Below are positions 34,831 to 43,851 of a stretch of DNA of 64,000 bases, piece after piece. The stretch comes from an uncultured Bacteroidales bacterium (GTDB lineage: Bacteria; Bacteroidota; Bacteroidia; Bacteroidales; Muribaculaceae): positions 1 to 64,000 of the forward strand of contig CACZHT010000008.1 of NCBI GenBank assembly GCA_902781045.1. The letters are read 5' to 3'. Each line of letters starts with the position of its first letter. The first letter of the stretch is position 1. The position numbers and the translations under genes are program-made. The notes beneath the pieces are model-generated. The model did no database searches and was not told the origin of the DNA. It worked only from the letters and a program-made list of their open reading frames with translations.

Positions 34831-37800
34831 GGCTTGTCAGTTACGGGCGGTTCGGTCTGTACCGGCTGGTCAGTGCCGGGCTTGTCCGTTGAGCTGTTGT
34901 CGGGCTGTGTAGACTCCGGCTTGTCGTTGCGACTGCGGTTGCGTGCCGAGCGTTTGGTGCCGCCGCTGTCCTTTGACTTGTCCTTGCCGCTGGTCGACAC
35001 GTCAGATGCCTTTCGGCCTTCTTTCTTGGCTTGCTTGCGCTCCTTGGCTTTCTGCTTGCGCTCTTCCTCTTTCTGCTTCTGGCGTTCCTTGCGTTCCTTT
35101 TCGCGCTGTTTACGCTCTTGCTCGCGCAGCTTCTGCTGTTCCTTGCGCTTGGCCTCGCGTTCCTTCATGCGCTGTTTGCGCTCCTCTGCCTTCTGCTTGC
35201 GCTCTTGTTCGCGTGCCTTGATGCGCTCCTTGCGCTCTTTCTCGGCCAGCTTTTTGGCTTCCTCACGCGCCTTCTTCTTGTCTTTGATTTCTTGCTCTTT
35301 GGCCTTTTGGAGTGCCTCAATCGAGTCTTCCTTGGCCTCACGGGCGCTCTTGTACAGCTTCTCGCGGTTTTCCTCGGCGCGCAGGATAGAGTCTTGGCGC
35401 ATGCGTTCGGCCTTCTTCTCGGCTTTCTCGCGCTCCTTCTCGGCCTTGCGACGGGCTTTCTCGCGTTCTTTCTCTTCTTTTTCCAGCTGTTTGAGGCGTT
35501 CTTTCTCGGCCTTGTCCATGGCTTTCAGGCGTTCGCGTTCGGCCTTTTCTTGGGCTTTCTTGTCGGCCTTTGAGTCACCTGTGACCACAGGAGCTTCCTG
35601 TCCGCGCTTGTCACGGACACTGCGCCGGTTGTTGTCACTGGTTGTAGACTCTGACGTCTCGGAGATTTCCGATTTCTCGGTGCTCTCTGTGCGGTCGGCA
35701 CGCTTGGTTCTGCTCTGGCGTTGCTTGTCTTGCTCGGCCTTTTCCTGCTGTGCTTGCTGCTCACGCTCCCGTTCCTGCTGTTCCAGGATCTGGCGGTCAA
35801 GCTCGGCGGCACGTTTTAGCTGTTCCTGACGGTCGAGGCGCAACAGCTCTTGGCGTTGCTTCTCTTCCTGCTCCTCGCGTTCCTTCTTCTCCATCTCGAG
35901 CTGTGCCTGGCGCTCTTTTTCTTCTTTCTCGAGTTGTGCCTGACGTGCTTTTTCGACCTGTGCGGCAGCCAGGGCTGCGCTGTCAGTGGGTTGGGTGAGG
36001 TCAGCCTTGAGCGAGTCGGCCTTCTGGTCGACTTTGAGCGAGTCGGCCTTCAGGTCAGCCTTGAGCGAGTCGGCCTTCTGGTCGACCTTGAGCGAGTTGG
36101 CCTTCTGGTCAGCCTTGAGCGAGTCGGCCATTTGAGCCTTCTTGTCGACCTTTGTCGAGTCGGTTGGCTCGTCTTTCTTGTTGCCCTTCTTGATTTTCTC
36201 GGCTTTCTCTTCTTCCTTCTGCTGCAGGTAGTTGAAGTAGTCCTCAAATGAGCGGCCCTCGGTGAGCAAGAGCTGGAAGTTGCTCTCGCTGATGAGCACG
36301 GGCACCACTTGCGCCGGGATGGCCATCGACTTGTCCTGCTCAAAGATGGTGCGGTAGTGAGCCACCTCGTTGAAGTTCTGGAAACCTTTCACTACAAGCA
36401 GGCCCAGTCGCCCAAAGTTCATCTGTTCCAGGTCATAGTCTTTGACCACAAACGAGTTGAAGTTGTGGCGTGCCACCTCATAGAGCAGCAGACGCGAGCT
36501 CACCGAGTCGGTGGGGTAGAGCAGGATGAACACCTGAGGCTTGTCGTTGTCCTCCTTGAACGGGGTGAACTTCTTCTCCAAGGCCTCGGGGGTGGTGTCG
36601 TTGCTCAGACGGGTGCTCCACAGCATGCCGCGCGCGTTAGTGCCGCCGCCCTCAAGCTTGCGACCGGCATTGAGTTGCTTGACAATGCCACTGGCCACCG
36701 GCGTGATGTCGGTCTCTGGGTAGCGTTGCAGCATGTCCTTGATGGTCTCCTTGAACTTGTCGTAGTTGCGCTGGGTGACGTATGACAGTGCATCGATAAA
36801 CATGAACTTGGGCATGATGGTCGACAGGGGGTACTTGCGCATCATCTCGGCATAGGCCTCATGCACTGCCTCGTTGTCGTTGTTGAGGTAGCTGGCGTAG
36901 GCCTGCTCGTACATACGCTCCTGGTCGCGGTTCATGTTCTTGAGGTTGTCGATGTAGTTGGGGTCTTTCAGCGCTTTGCCCTCCTTTGACTCGGCAAAGT
37001 CGGTGAGAATCATGTCGCGGTAGATGGCGGCACGGTTGACCGAACCCTCGCGCATGTACATCAGATACATGTTGTAGTACACGTCCAGGCGATAGGTGTT
37101 GTCAGGATAGTCGGCCAGCAAGCGATTGAACTGGCTGGCGGCGGCTTCATAGTCCTCGAGCTTGTCCTTGAGGATGATGCCCATGTTGTAGAGTCCCTCC
37201 TGGATTATCTCGTGTGCTGCCTGGATTTGCTCCTCGGTCTTAGGAATCTGCTTGAGATAGTATTCCTCGTAGTGCGGGTCTTCGGCCCGCTTGAGGGCCT
37301 CTTTGTCGACGGCGGTTGAGTCAGAACCCAGCGAGTCGGCCATGGCGGTCAGTGTCGAGTCGCTCGGCTCGTCACTGCCACTGTCGTTGAACGAGAGCAC
37401 CGTCTTGTTGCGCCGGCGCCAGTTGTCCTCGAGCTTGCGGTTGCCCCACAGTTGCTGGAACTGTGTCTTGCCCGAGTTCTTGGTCGTAGTGTTGTAGAAG
37501 TACCACGACTTGTCGGTGTTCATTTCGAACTGCTGTGGCGCGTTCTTGCCCACCGGTGGCTTGCCCTTGGCGGCCTGGTTGGCCAGATATGCCTCGCGGT
37601 CGGCGTTCTCTTTCTCTTCTTTTTCCTTTTTCTTGAGCTCGTCGATAATCTTCTTGATGACGGCCTTGACCTCATCGTCGCTCATCTTGGACAGGCGCAA
37701 CAGCGAGTCTTGCAGTGTCACGTTTTGGGCATAGACGGCCAGCTCGTCGAGCACATCGCTGCGCTGCTTCAGGGCCTTGAAGTTGGGGTATTCCTCGCTC

Positions 37801-38975
37801 AGCTGGGGGACAGCCTCGGCATAGCAGGGCTGGGCTTTGTCATACTTGTGCTGTGCAAAGTAGATGCCGCCCAGTGTCAACTGGCTGATGGCCTTGTCGA
37901 TGCCGTTGCGTGTGCTCTTCTCGGCGGCCAGTACATAGTTCTCGACGGCCTTGGCGGTGTCTTGACGGGTGAGGTAGAGGTTGCCGATGGCATAGTAAAT
38001 CTGGTCAAGATATTCCTTGTTGCGGTCATAGCGCGTCATGTGCTTCAGGGCACGCACCTCGCCGGCGATGTCATAGCCCTGATAGACAGCGCTCTGCTTG
38101 ATGCGGGCGTTGAACTTGGTGCGGTAGTTCGAACTGTTGCTGCTGCCGGCGCGTTTGTAGGCCTCGTAGGCCAGGTCTTTCTTGTCAAGTGTCTCATAGA
38201 GCTGGCCCAGCAGGAAGTATTGACGTACCTTCTGCGACCCCTTGGCGCCCTTGACCGCCTCTTCGAGATAGGGAACAGCCTCCTCGGTGAGGTTCTCCTT
38301 AATATAATAGTCGGCGAAGGCCAGATTGGCCAGCGACCTCACACGCTTGTTGTTGATTTTGTCCAGATGGATGTGGGCCAGCACGTTGTCGGCCTCGCTG
38401 GTCCAGCCCATGGCGCAGTAACTCAGGGCCTCCCACACTTTAGCCTCGTCGACAAGGTCGGGCTTCCAGCTGAAGTGGCGGCTGATGTAGCGGAACGTGG
38501 CCGACGCGTTGAGGAAGTCTCCCTTCATGTACTGTGCCAGGGCCAGGGTGTACCAGCAGTTGTGCATGAACGGGTTATACTCCTCGCGGGCCATCCAGGC
38601 CTTGTATTTCGGGTCGTTGGCCTTGCCGCTTTTCTTTTTAGGCTTTTTCTTGATTGAGTGCAGGGCAATGGCCTTCTGCATCTTCTCAATCGTACGGTCG
38701 AAGCTGCCTGTGGGCTGCGGTGCCTTGGGGTTGGCACGTGCCTCGGCAGGGTGGACATACAGACGCTGCGAGTAGTCGTCCTGGTAGGTGTCGAGCATCT
38801 CCTTGAGCTGCTCGTCATAGTTGGTGCGCCCATGATAATACACGTTATATCGCGTGTTCAGCGACTGCCAAAAACGCGACCCGGCAGTGTTCTTCTTGGC
38901 GCTGCATGCACCAACGAACACCGCCAGCACCACCAGGAGCGCAAGCTCAATCAGATGTCTGCCGTGTCGGTTCAT
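34758..38975 (-). CDS. TPR lipoprotein, PorW/SprE-like (type IX secretion-associated)
   Basis: 1405 residues. An N-terminal lipoprotein signal (lipobox VGACS, Cys24) is followed by the characteristic start of PorW/SprE proteins (FWQSLNTRYNVYYHGR), then about 850 residues of TPR-like helices (e.g. KGDFLNASATFRYIS, AVPYLEEAVKGAKGS). PorW/SprE helps to assemble the type IX secretion system at the outer membrane. From about residue 960 the chain is low complexity: KADSLKVDQ/ADSLKADL repeats, then ~350 residues of charged Lys/Glu/Arg coiled coil, and a C-terminal DPDKPQTV repeat. This tail is unusually long. The product would be an outer-membrane lipoprotein with a periplasmic stalk. Confidence 0.8.
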   Translation of the reverse strand: MNRHGRHLIELALLVVLAVFVGACSAKKNTAGSRFWQSLNTRYNVYYHGRTNYDEQLKEMLDTYQDDYSQRLYVHPAEARANPKAPQPTGSFDRTIEKMQKAIALHSIKKKPKKKSGKANDPKYKAWMAREEYNPFMHNCWYTLALAQYMKGDFLNASATFRYISRHFSWKPDLVDEAKVWEALSYCAMGWTSEADNVLAHIHLDKINNKRVRSLANLAFADYYIKENLTEEAVPYLEEAVKGAKGSQKVRQYFLLGQLYETLDKKDLAYEAYKRAGSSNSSNYRTKFNARIKQSAVYQGYDIAGEVRALKHMTRYDRNKEYLDQIYYAIGNLYLTRQDTAKAVENYVLAAEKSTRNGIDKAISQLTLGGIYFAQHKYDKAQPCYAEAVPQLSEEYPNFKALKQRSDVLDELAVYAQNVTLQDSLLRLSKMSDDEVKAVIKKIIDELKKKEKEEKENADREAYLANQAAKGKPPVGKNAPQQFEMNTDKSWYFYNTTTKNSGKTQFQQLWGNRKLEDNWRRRNKTVLSFNDSGSDEPSDSTLTAMADSLGSDSTAVDKEALKRAEDPHYEEYYLKQIPKTEEQIQAAHEIIQEGLYNMGIILKDKLEDYEAAASQFNRLLADYPDNTYRLDVYYNMYLMYMREGSVNRAAIYRDMILTDFAESKEGKALKDPNYIDNLKNMNRDQERMYEQAYASYLNNDNEAVHEAYAEMMRKYPLSTIMPKFMFIDALSYVTQRNYDKFKETIKDMLQRYPETDITPVASGIVKQLNAGRKLEGGGTNARGMLWSTRLSNDTTPEALEKKFTPFKEDNDKPQVFILLYPTDSVSSRLLLYEVARHNFNSFVVKDYDLEQMNFGRLGLLVVKGFQNFNEVAHYRTIFEQDKSMAIPAQVVPVLISESNFQLLLTEGRSFEDYFNYLQQKEEEKAEKIKKGNKKDEPTDSTKVDKKAQMADSLKADQKANSLKVDQKADSLKADLKADSLKVDQKADSLKADLTQPTDSAALAAAQVEKARQAQLEKEEKERQAQLEMEKKEREEQEEKQRQELLRLDRQEQLKRAAELDRQILEQQEREREQQAQQEKAEQDKQRQSRTKRADRTESTEKSEISETSESTTSDNNRRSVRDKRGQEAPVVTGDSKADKKAQEKAERERLKAMDKAEKERLKQLEKEEKEREKARRKAEKEREKAEKKAERMRQDSILRAEENREKLYKSAREAKEDSIEALQKAKEQEIKDKKKAREEAKKLAEKERKERIKAREQERKQKAEERKQRMKEREAKRKEQQKLREQERKQREKERKERQKQKEEERKQKAKERKQAKKEGRKASDVSTSGKDKSKDSGGTKRSARNRSRNDKPESTQPDNSSTDKPGTDQPVQTEPPVTDKPTADPDKPQTVDPDKPQTVDPDKP
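35990..36130. repeat. Tandem repeats encoding ADSLK(A/V)D units
   Basis: GAGCGAGTCGGCCTTC-type units recur every 18-36 bases in frame in the porW-like gene and encode alternating KADSLKVDQ/KADSLKADL repeats, a likely site of slippage. Confidence 0.75.
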
Positions 38976-39015
38976 TTCTTAATACTAACGAACATCGCCG
39001 TCATTTATTGCACTG

Positions 39016-39432
39016 TCACGATTCTTGCAGCAGCATGAGCAGCTCGTCGCGGATGGGCTGGGGCATGACGATGCCGCGGCGCTTGATGCTGCGTTCCCAG
39101 CCCAGGCGGTCGGCGGGCTGCAAGGTGTAGAGCACATCGCGCCACTGCTCAAGCTCGGTGGCGGTGTAGTCGTCGGCACTGCGGCCACGGTAGTCGTCCA
39201 GCTCCTGGTCGTCATAGTAGGTGATGTCGCACAGTTCGCCGCGCAGCAGCTGCTCGCTAGGACACACCTCATGGGTGCCGCAGCAGTCGTCGCTGCACGT
39301 CTGGTCAGGCTCCACCACCTCATCGGGCATCAGTTGGCCCTGGGCGTCGCGCCGACGTGTGTGCCGGTCGTGTAGCCACAACACAGTGCCCACCACTACC
39401 AGTGCCGTCAACATGATCAGTGCAGGTTGCAT
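39016..39432 (-). CDS. Hypothetical membrane-anchored Cys-containing protein (138 aa)
   Basis: Not recognised. It has an N-terminal membrane segment (ALIMLTALVVVGTVLWLH), a basic stop-transfer HDRHTRRR, then a Cys cluster (CSDDCCGTHEVCPSE) that could bind metal, and a helical C-terminus. The small size and one membrane anchor suggest a periplasmic or cytosolic face protein. It lies upstream of the porW-like gene on the same strand, 40 bases apart, so both may be co-transcribed. Confidence 0.6.
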   Translation of the reverse strand: MQPALIMLTALVVVGTVLWLHDRHTRRRDAQGQLMPDEVVEPDQTCSDDCCGTHEVCPSEQLLRGELCDITYYDDQELDDYRGRSADDYTATELEQWRDVLYTLQPADRLGWERSIKRRGIVMPQPIRDELLMLLQES

Positions 39433-39543
39433 CGAAGTGAGTTTATAGTTGAGAGTTTATAGTTGAGAGTTTATAGTTAAGAGTTGTGGTTGAGAGCTTT
39501 AGACAATCAACTTTAAACTTTAAACTATAAACTTTAAACTGCC
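39433..39543. repeat. A/T-rich TTTATAGTTGAGAG / TTTAAACTATAAACT words
   Basis: The 111-base gap holds three copies of GAGTTTATAGTTGA and then ACTTTAAACTATAAACTTTAAACT, the same words as at 505-550 and 41687-41706. The two halves are complementary, so they can form a hairpin after the Nudix gene. Confidence 0.75.
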
Positions 39544-40071
39544 CTAGTGGGTGAGGGTGGCGTTGTAGTAGATGGCATCGGTCTCGTCGTAGCTGAACTC
39601 CGAGCTCATGAAGTTGCCAGTCTGCAGCTTGAGCAGATGCGACATGCGTTCCAACGCCTGCTCGAAAATCTGCTGGTGGTCGAATGCCAACTCGGGCAGA
39701 TGACTGATGGGAAACCATCGGGCCTGTGCTGCGTCATCGGCACCCTGCACGTCGCTCACACGCACTAGAGTGAAGTAGGCAATCGAGATTACTCGCTCAC
39801 GCGGGTCTCGGTTGGGTGCGGTGAAGGCTCCCAACTGCTCGATGTTGGTCACCTCGAGTCCCGTCTCCTCGCGCAGCTCGCGGCGTGCACCGTCGGGGGC
39901 ATCCTCGTCAATCTCGAGAAATCCGCCGGGGAAGGCCCAGCACCCTTTGTACGGGTCATGTCCGCGCTCGATGAGCAGGACATTGAGCTTCACACCGTCG
40001 AAGCCGAACACCACACAGTCGGTGGTCACAGCCGGGTGCGGGTAGCGGTAGGTGTATGTCTGATTGTCCAT
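39544..40071 (-). CDS. Nudix hydrolase
   Basis: 175 residues. The Nudix box GGFLEIDEDAPDGARRELRE followed by ETGLEV (G-x5-E-x7-REUxEExGU) shows a nucleoside-diphosphate-derivative hydrolase with Mg at the Glu residues. The start TTDCVVFGFDG...VLLIERG resembles the ADP-ribose/NADH-type and NrtR-type Nudix domains; the substrate is unknown. It overlaps nothing and lies 3 bases from the next upstream gene's stop. Confidence 0.85.
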   Translation of the reverse strand: MDNQTYTYRYPHPAVTTDCVVFGFDGVKLNVLLIERGHDPYKGCWAFPGGFLEIDEDAPDGARRELREETGLEVTNIEQLGAFTAPNRDPRERVISIAYFTLVRVSDVQGADDAAQARWFPISHLPELAFDHQQIFEQALERMSHLLKLQTGNFMSSEFSYDETDAIYYNATLTH

Positions 40072-40074
40072 GTG

Positions 40075-40536
40075 TCAATTGGTTTGCTTGAAATAAATTT
40101 CCATCTGGGTGTCGCTTGCAGGTTTGTCGATGGCAATGGCAGCAAAGGGCACCATGCGATAGCTGGTCTTTGCCCCCTTGTTGACGCGATAGTTCATCAC
40201 CACCGTGTTGCCGTTCTGCACCACTTCGCCAGGGACGACTTCGGTCTGACGGTCGGTCTCGGGCAGGACAACGGCAAGCACATATTGTGTCTTGAAGTTT
40301 ACCATCGTTGGCTGGCCATTGCGCCCCATGACGGCACCCTCGCCAAAGTAGCTCTCAAACGTTGCCTGGCTGTTGATGACCAGCCGCTGGGTCTTGCTGG
40401 CATCAATGTTGTTGAGGACATAGTAGTTATGAAGCTCTGTGTAGTTGATGGGATAGCCCGCTTTCTCAATCTTGGACAGCGGGTTGCAGCTGGCCAGGAT
40501 GGCCACCGCAAGCAGTGCGAACAATAGTCGTCTCAT
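40075..40536 (-). CDS. PrcB-like lipoprotein
   Basis: 153 residues with a signal peptide ending in a lipobox (AILASC, Cys at about 17). The rest resembles the PrcB_C-type domain: a YFGEGAVMGRNG helix-turn, a long strand QYVLAVVLPETDR and NTVVMNYRVNKG. Homologues form a complex with a serine protease in oral spirochaetes; here the function is open. It is 3 bases upstream of the Nudix gene. Confidence 0.55.
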   Translation of the reverse strand: MRRLLFALLAVAILASCNPLSKIEKAGYPINYTELHNYYVLNNIDASKTQRLVINSQATFESYFGEGAVMGRNGQPTMVNFKTQYVLAVVLPETDRQTEVVPGEVVQNGNTVVMNYRVNKGAKTSYRMVPFAAIAIDKPASDTQMEIYFKQTN

Positions 40537-40576
40537 GTTTTTTATATTTGATAAGCAAGCTAGAGGTACTATATAA

Positions 40577-41674
40577 TTATGAGTTATTCATTGACCGGTA
40601 GTAGAAGTCGAGCACATCGTGGGCGGCGACAAACGATGACTGGCGGTTGTCCAGAACCATTTGCTTCTTGACCTCGAGCAGGCGCTGCACCTCGCTGTTG
40701 CTGTAGAAGCGGGCCTGCAGCTGCTCGTTGATGGTCTCGTACATCCAGTATTGCTCCTGCTGACGGCGCCGCTCGTCGAAGTAGCCATTCTGCTTCACAT
40801 GGTCGAAGTAGCGGTCAATCATGTCCCACACGCCGTCGATGCCCAGCTCGTAGTAGCCCGAGTAGGTCGTGACCTCGGGCAGCCAGCCGCTGGGAGGCAA
40901 CGGGAACAGGTGCAGCGCATTGCGGAACTGCGCCGCGGCCAGGTTGGCGCGGTCGATGTTGTCGCCATCGGCCTTGTTGATGGCGATGCCGTCGGCCATC
41001 TCCATGATGCCTCGTTTGATGCCCTGCAGCTCATCGCCTGCTCCGGCAATCTGGATGAGCAGGAAGAAGTCGACCATCGAGTGGACGGCAATCTCGCTCT
41101 GGCCCACGCCCACGGTCTCGACAAAGATGTTGTCATAGCCGGCGGCCTCGCACAGAATGATGGTCTCGCGCGTCTTGCGTGCCACACCGCCCAGCGATCC
41201 GGCCGAGGGTGAGGGACGGATGAACGCGTCGGGCTGCACGGACAACTTCTCCATGCGAGTCTTGTCACCCAAGATTGAACCCTTGCTGCGCTCGCTGCTG
41301 GGGTCGATGGCCAGCACGGCCAGCTTGCCGCCCTGCTTGAGCACATGCATGCCGAACACGTCGATGCTGGTTGACTTGCCGGCGCCTGGCACACCAGTGA
41401 TGCCGATGCGGCGGCTCTGTCCAGTGTAGGGCAGGCACTTCTCAATCACCTCCTGGGCGACTACCTGGTGCTCGGGCTTGAGGCTCTCGACCAGGGTGAC
41501 GGCCTGGCCAAGCACTGCCTTGTTGCCCTTGCGAATGCCTTCGACATAGTCGTTGACACTCAACTGCTGGCGGCGCTTGCGGTTCTTGATATATGGGCTC
41601 ACGATGGGTGGTTGCTCAACGCCGGCGTTGACTTGCAGGCCGGTGTACTGGGTGTCGTTCTCGGGGTGGAGCAT
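40577..41674 (-). CDS. meaB: Methylmalonyl-CoA mutase-associated GTPase MeaB
   Basis: 365 residues. G3E-type GTPase that protects and reloads the B12 cofactor of methylmalonyl-CoA mutase in the propionate pathway. P-loop GVPGAGKST near residue 100, the Mg-binding Asp in AIDPSSERSKGSILGDKTRM, GVGQSE (G3) and NKADGDN (G4) are visible. The mutase genes are not in this window. The C-terminal dimerisation helix is present. An A/T-rich TTTATAGTTTAAAG repeat lies upstream. Confidence 0.92.
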   Translation of the reverse strand: MLHPENDTQYTGLQVNAGVEQPPIVSPYIKNRKRRQQLSVNDYVEGIRKGNKAVLGQAVTLVESLKPEHQVVAQEVIEKCLPYTGQSRRIGITGVPGAGKSTSIDVFGMHVLKQGGKLAVLAIDPSSERSKGSILGDKTRMEKLSVQPDAFIRPSPSAGSLGGVARKTRETIILCEAAGYDNIFVETVGVGQSEIAVHSMVDFFLLIQIAGAGDELQGIKRGIMEMADGIAINKADGDNIDRANLAAAQFRNALHLFPLPPSGWLPEVTTYSGYYELGIDGVWDMIDRYFDHVKQNGYFDERRRQQEQYWMYETINEQLQARFYSNSEVQRLLEVKKQMVLDNRQSSFVAAHDVLDFYYRSMNNS

Positions 41675-41769
41675 CTTTTTCAGTTTATAGTTTAAAGTTT
41701 ATAGTTCAGCAGAGCTGCTTGAGAATCACGGAACAAGAATCAATATCAACAATCAATAATCAATAAAAC

Positions 41770-41846
41770 ACTTGTAGCGACAAGATTATGAATTATGAAT
41801 CACAAATTATAAATTATGAATTATGAATTATAAATTATGAATTAAA
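41770..41846. repeat. A/T-rich ATTATGAATTATAA words
   Basis: At least six near-copies of AATTATGAATTATAAATT lie between the DUF1573 pair and meaB; the same word family occurs at 60.25-60.33 and 62.43-62.46 kb and in the spacers of the 5' array. Confidence 0.85.
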
Positions 41847-42932
41847 CTAAAGTTCTCCCACCAGTCTCACGGTCAGCGACTGCCGCGAGGGGTCATTGCT
41901 CACGATGGTCATGCGACCGTTGAGCAGGTGCTGGCTCAGCTGCGAGGGGTCGACGGTGACTGTCACCGTTGCACTCTTGCCGCGCTTGACACGCGTCTTG
42001 TCGCAGCAGATGGTGATGCCGGGCTCGGCGGTCCACACGCGGCGCAGCTCCAGTAGTTTCTGGCCGGCGTTGGTCACGGTCAGTGTGGCTGTGAGGGCGT
42101 CACGGGCGAACGTGAGCTTGTCGGTGCTGACCTCGATGATGGGGGCCTCGGCGCGTTGCTTGTCGGTGAGTTGCGTGAAGTCGTCCAGCACCTGGGCCAT
42201 GACATAGACATTGGCTGTGCCGGCCACTGCGGTAGCACTGGGGTGTAGCGGCTCGGTGATGACGGTCACGGTGTCGATGTTCAGCCCCCATTGTGGAGCC
42301 AGACGTGTGTCGAAGAACACGGTCACGGCTCCCACCTTGCCGGGCGGCAGGGTGTCGGGGGCGGCTGCGGCCTTGAGGTGAGGCTGCGACCCCTTGACGC
42401 TAACGAGCAGTGTGTCGCTGGTCGAGGTGTTGACTGTGGTCAGATAGGACGACCGCTTGCGGCCCTTGGTCAGTTCGCCCAGCGGCACGCTGGCTCCGGT
42501 CATGCGCATGGCTCCGGCTGCCACGGGATAGAACTCGCTCAGTGTCTCGGGCCGGGCGATGACCGTGCCGTGGATGCTTACTCCCGACCGCCGCGGGCTG
42601 CCGTTGGTGTAGACAAACACGTCCTTGTTGAACTCTCCCGGACGGGCCACGGGGTCGTAGGTGACAGTGATGCGGGCGGTGTCGCCGGGTGCGATGGGGG
42701 CCTTGTCATAGCCCGCCGCGGTGCAGCCGCACGACGTGCGCACCTGGGTGATGATTAGCTCGCTGTCGCCGTCGTTGACCAGCCGCATGGTGCACGACAC
42801 CTTGCCGTCCTCCTCGTGGATGGTGCCGAAGTCGTGCCGCATCTCCAGCCAGCGCACGATGCCGTCGGCATGCGCCAGCAGGGTGGCGCACACCAGTGCC
42901 ATGAGGCAGATGTGTCGCAGCCGGGTCATCAC
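41847..42932 (-). CDS. DUF1573 periplasmic protein (361 aa)
   Basis: A secreted all-beta protein with a signal peptide (RLRHICLMALVCATLLAHA). It contains at least two DUF1573-type Ig-like domains: RHDFGTIHEEDGKVSCTMR, the CGCTAAGYDK turn, and a second EVSTDKLTFARDALTATLTV domain with TVTVDPSQLSQ. DUF1573 proteins are abundant in Bacteroidales envelopes; function unknown. It overlaps the upstream DUF1573 gene by ATGA and so is translated with it. Confidence 0.8.
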   Translation of the reverse strand: MMTRLRHICLMALVCATLLAHADGIVRWLEMRHDFGTIHEEDGKVSCTMRLVNDGDSELIITQVRTSCGCTAAGYDKAPIAPGDTARITVTYDPVARPGEFNKDVFVYTNGSPRRSGVSIHGTVIARPETLSEFYPVAAGAMRMTGASVPLGELTKGRKRSSYLTTVNTSTSDTLLVSVKGSQPHLKAAAAPDTLPPGKVGAVTVFFDTRLAPQWGLNIDTVTVITEPLHPSATAVAGTANVYVMAQVLDDFTQLTDKQRAEAPIIEVSTDKLTFARDALTATLTVTNAGQKLLELRRVWTAEPGITICCDKTRVKRGKSATVTVTVDPSQLSQHLLNGRMTIVSNDPSRQSLTVRLVGEL

Positions 42933-43327
42933 TTCTTGCCTGGTGTGACGGTTCCCTCGATGATCAGGGTAGCGGTCTTGGGGTCGCCGTTGGTGCGCAC
43001 CTTCACCGTCTTGCGGAAGGCTCCCGGACGGCCCAGTGGGCTATAGGTCACCTTGATTATCCCTTTCTTGCCGGGCTTGATGGGCTTGGTGGGGTACTCG
43101 GGGCGGGTGCAGCCACACGAGGCGGTGGCATCGATAATGAGCAGCGGCTTCTTGCCGGTGTTGGTGAACTCAAACTCGGTGGTCACCGGGCCACCCTCCT
43201 CCTTGATGATGCCGAAGTCGTGTACACGGTTGCCGAATGTGGCCTGTGCCGACTCCTGACTCCAAGCGGCTGCCACGCTGACAACCAGCAGGATGAATGC
43301 GAACAATAGTCTTTTCATTGCAGTCAA
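42929..43327 (-). CDS. DUF1573 periplasmic protein (132 aa)
   Basis: Signal peptide (RLLFAFILLVVSVAAAWS) followed by one DUF1573 Ig-like domain: VHDFGIIKEEGGPVTTEFEF, TASCGCTRPEYP, and a C-terminal TVKVRTNGDPKTATLIIEG. The first gene of a two-gene operon; the promoter is at 43346-43353. Confidence 0.85.
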   Translation of the reverse strand: MTAMKRLLFAFILLVVSVAAAWSQESAQATFGNRVHDFGIIKEEGGPVTTEFEFTNTGKKPLLIIDATASCGCTRPEYPTKPIKPGKKGIIKVTYSPLGRPGAFRKTVKVRTNGDPKTATLIIEGTVTPGKK

Positions 43328-43345
43328 TCTTTACAAGACAACTTG

Positions 43346-43353
43346 CAAAGTTA
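43346..43353 (-). promoter_or_regulatory. Promoter of the DUF1573 operon
   Basis: Minus strand TAACTTTG matches TAnnTTTG, 18 bases before the start codon; the leader would be only about 13 nt. Confidence 0.6.
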
Positions 43354-43468
43354 ATGCTTTTTTCGACACCCTGCGCCGCCCATCCACAAAATTACACAAC
43401 ATTAACACTCGGCTCTCCATCTGTAACTCTCTGTTCAGCGGTTGCGCGTTTCCCCGCCCCTTGGGAAG

Positions 43469-43635
43469 AGGCCGCTGAAAAAGTACAGGCAAATAATTGA
43501 TTTGCTTCACGATGGTTATATTCAAACCTAAATTTGAATAAATTATCTGCAAATTTCGTGATGTTTCAAATTATATTCAAGAAATATTCGCGTTTTATTC
43601 GCGTAATTCGCGGTTTTTTACTTTTTCAGCGGCCT
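43469..43635. repeat. Small element with 17-bp perfect inverted ends
   Basis: AGGCCGCTGAAAAAGTA (43469-43485) and TACTTTTTCAGCGGCCT (43619-43635) are perfect inverted repeats around 133 bases without a gene, including three ATTCGCG words at 43587-43612. The outer flanks (CCCCTTGGGAAG / GTGGGAAAGGGG) are imperfectly inverted too. It has the form of a MITE or a long hairpin, but no target duplication is visible. Confidence 0.7.
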
Positions 43636-43729
43636 GTGGGAAAGGGGAGGTGTCAGGGGTGGGGTTTCGATACAGCTATAATTATAAAAAAAGTGGCAAA
43701 ACTTGCTCGTTGCAAACCCCACCCCCAGA

Positions 43730-43763
43730 AGGCTGTGTCAAAATGAATTGCCAGACACAGCCT
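43730..43763 (-). terminator. Hairpin after the fic gene
   Basis: AGGCTGTGTC and GACACAGCCT form a perfect 10-bp stem around a 14-base loop, about 90 bases after the fic stop codon on the minus strand. Confidence 0.6.
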
Positions 43764-43851
43764 CTATGAATAACTCATGCAGTTCTTGCGGATTTGCGCA
43801 GACCGAAACATCTGCCTGATCAGCAAGTTTTCACCTCCTGTATGAGATACA

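Noticed and set aside
35031-36251. Long plus-strand frames opposite the porW-like gene's tail
   Set aside because: They mirror the Lys/Glu-rich coiled coil (Leu/Phe/Ser-rich shadows) and have no promoter or family features.
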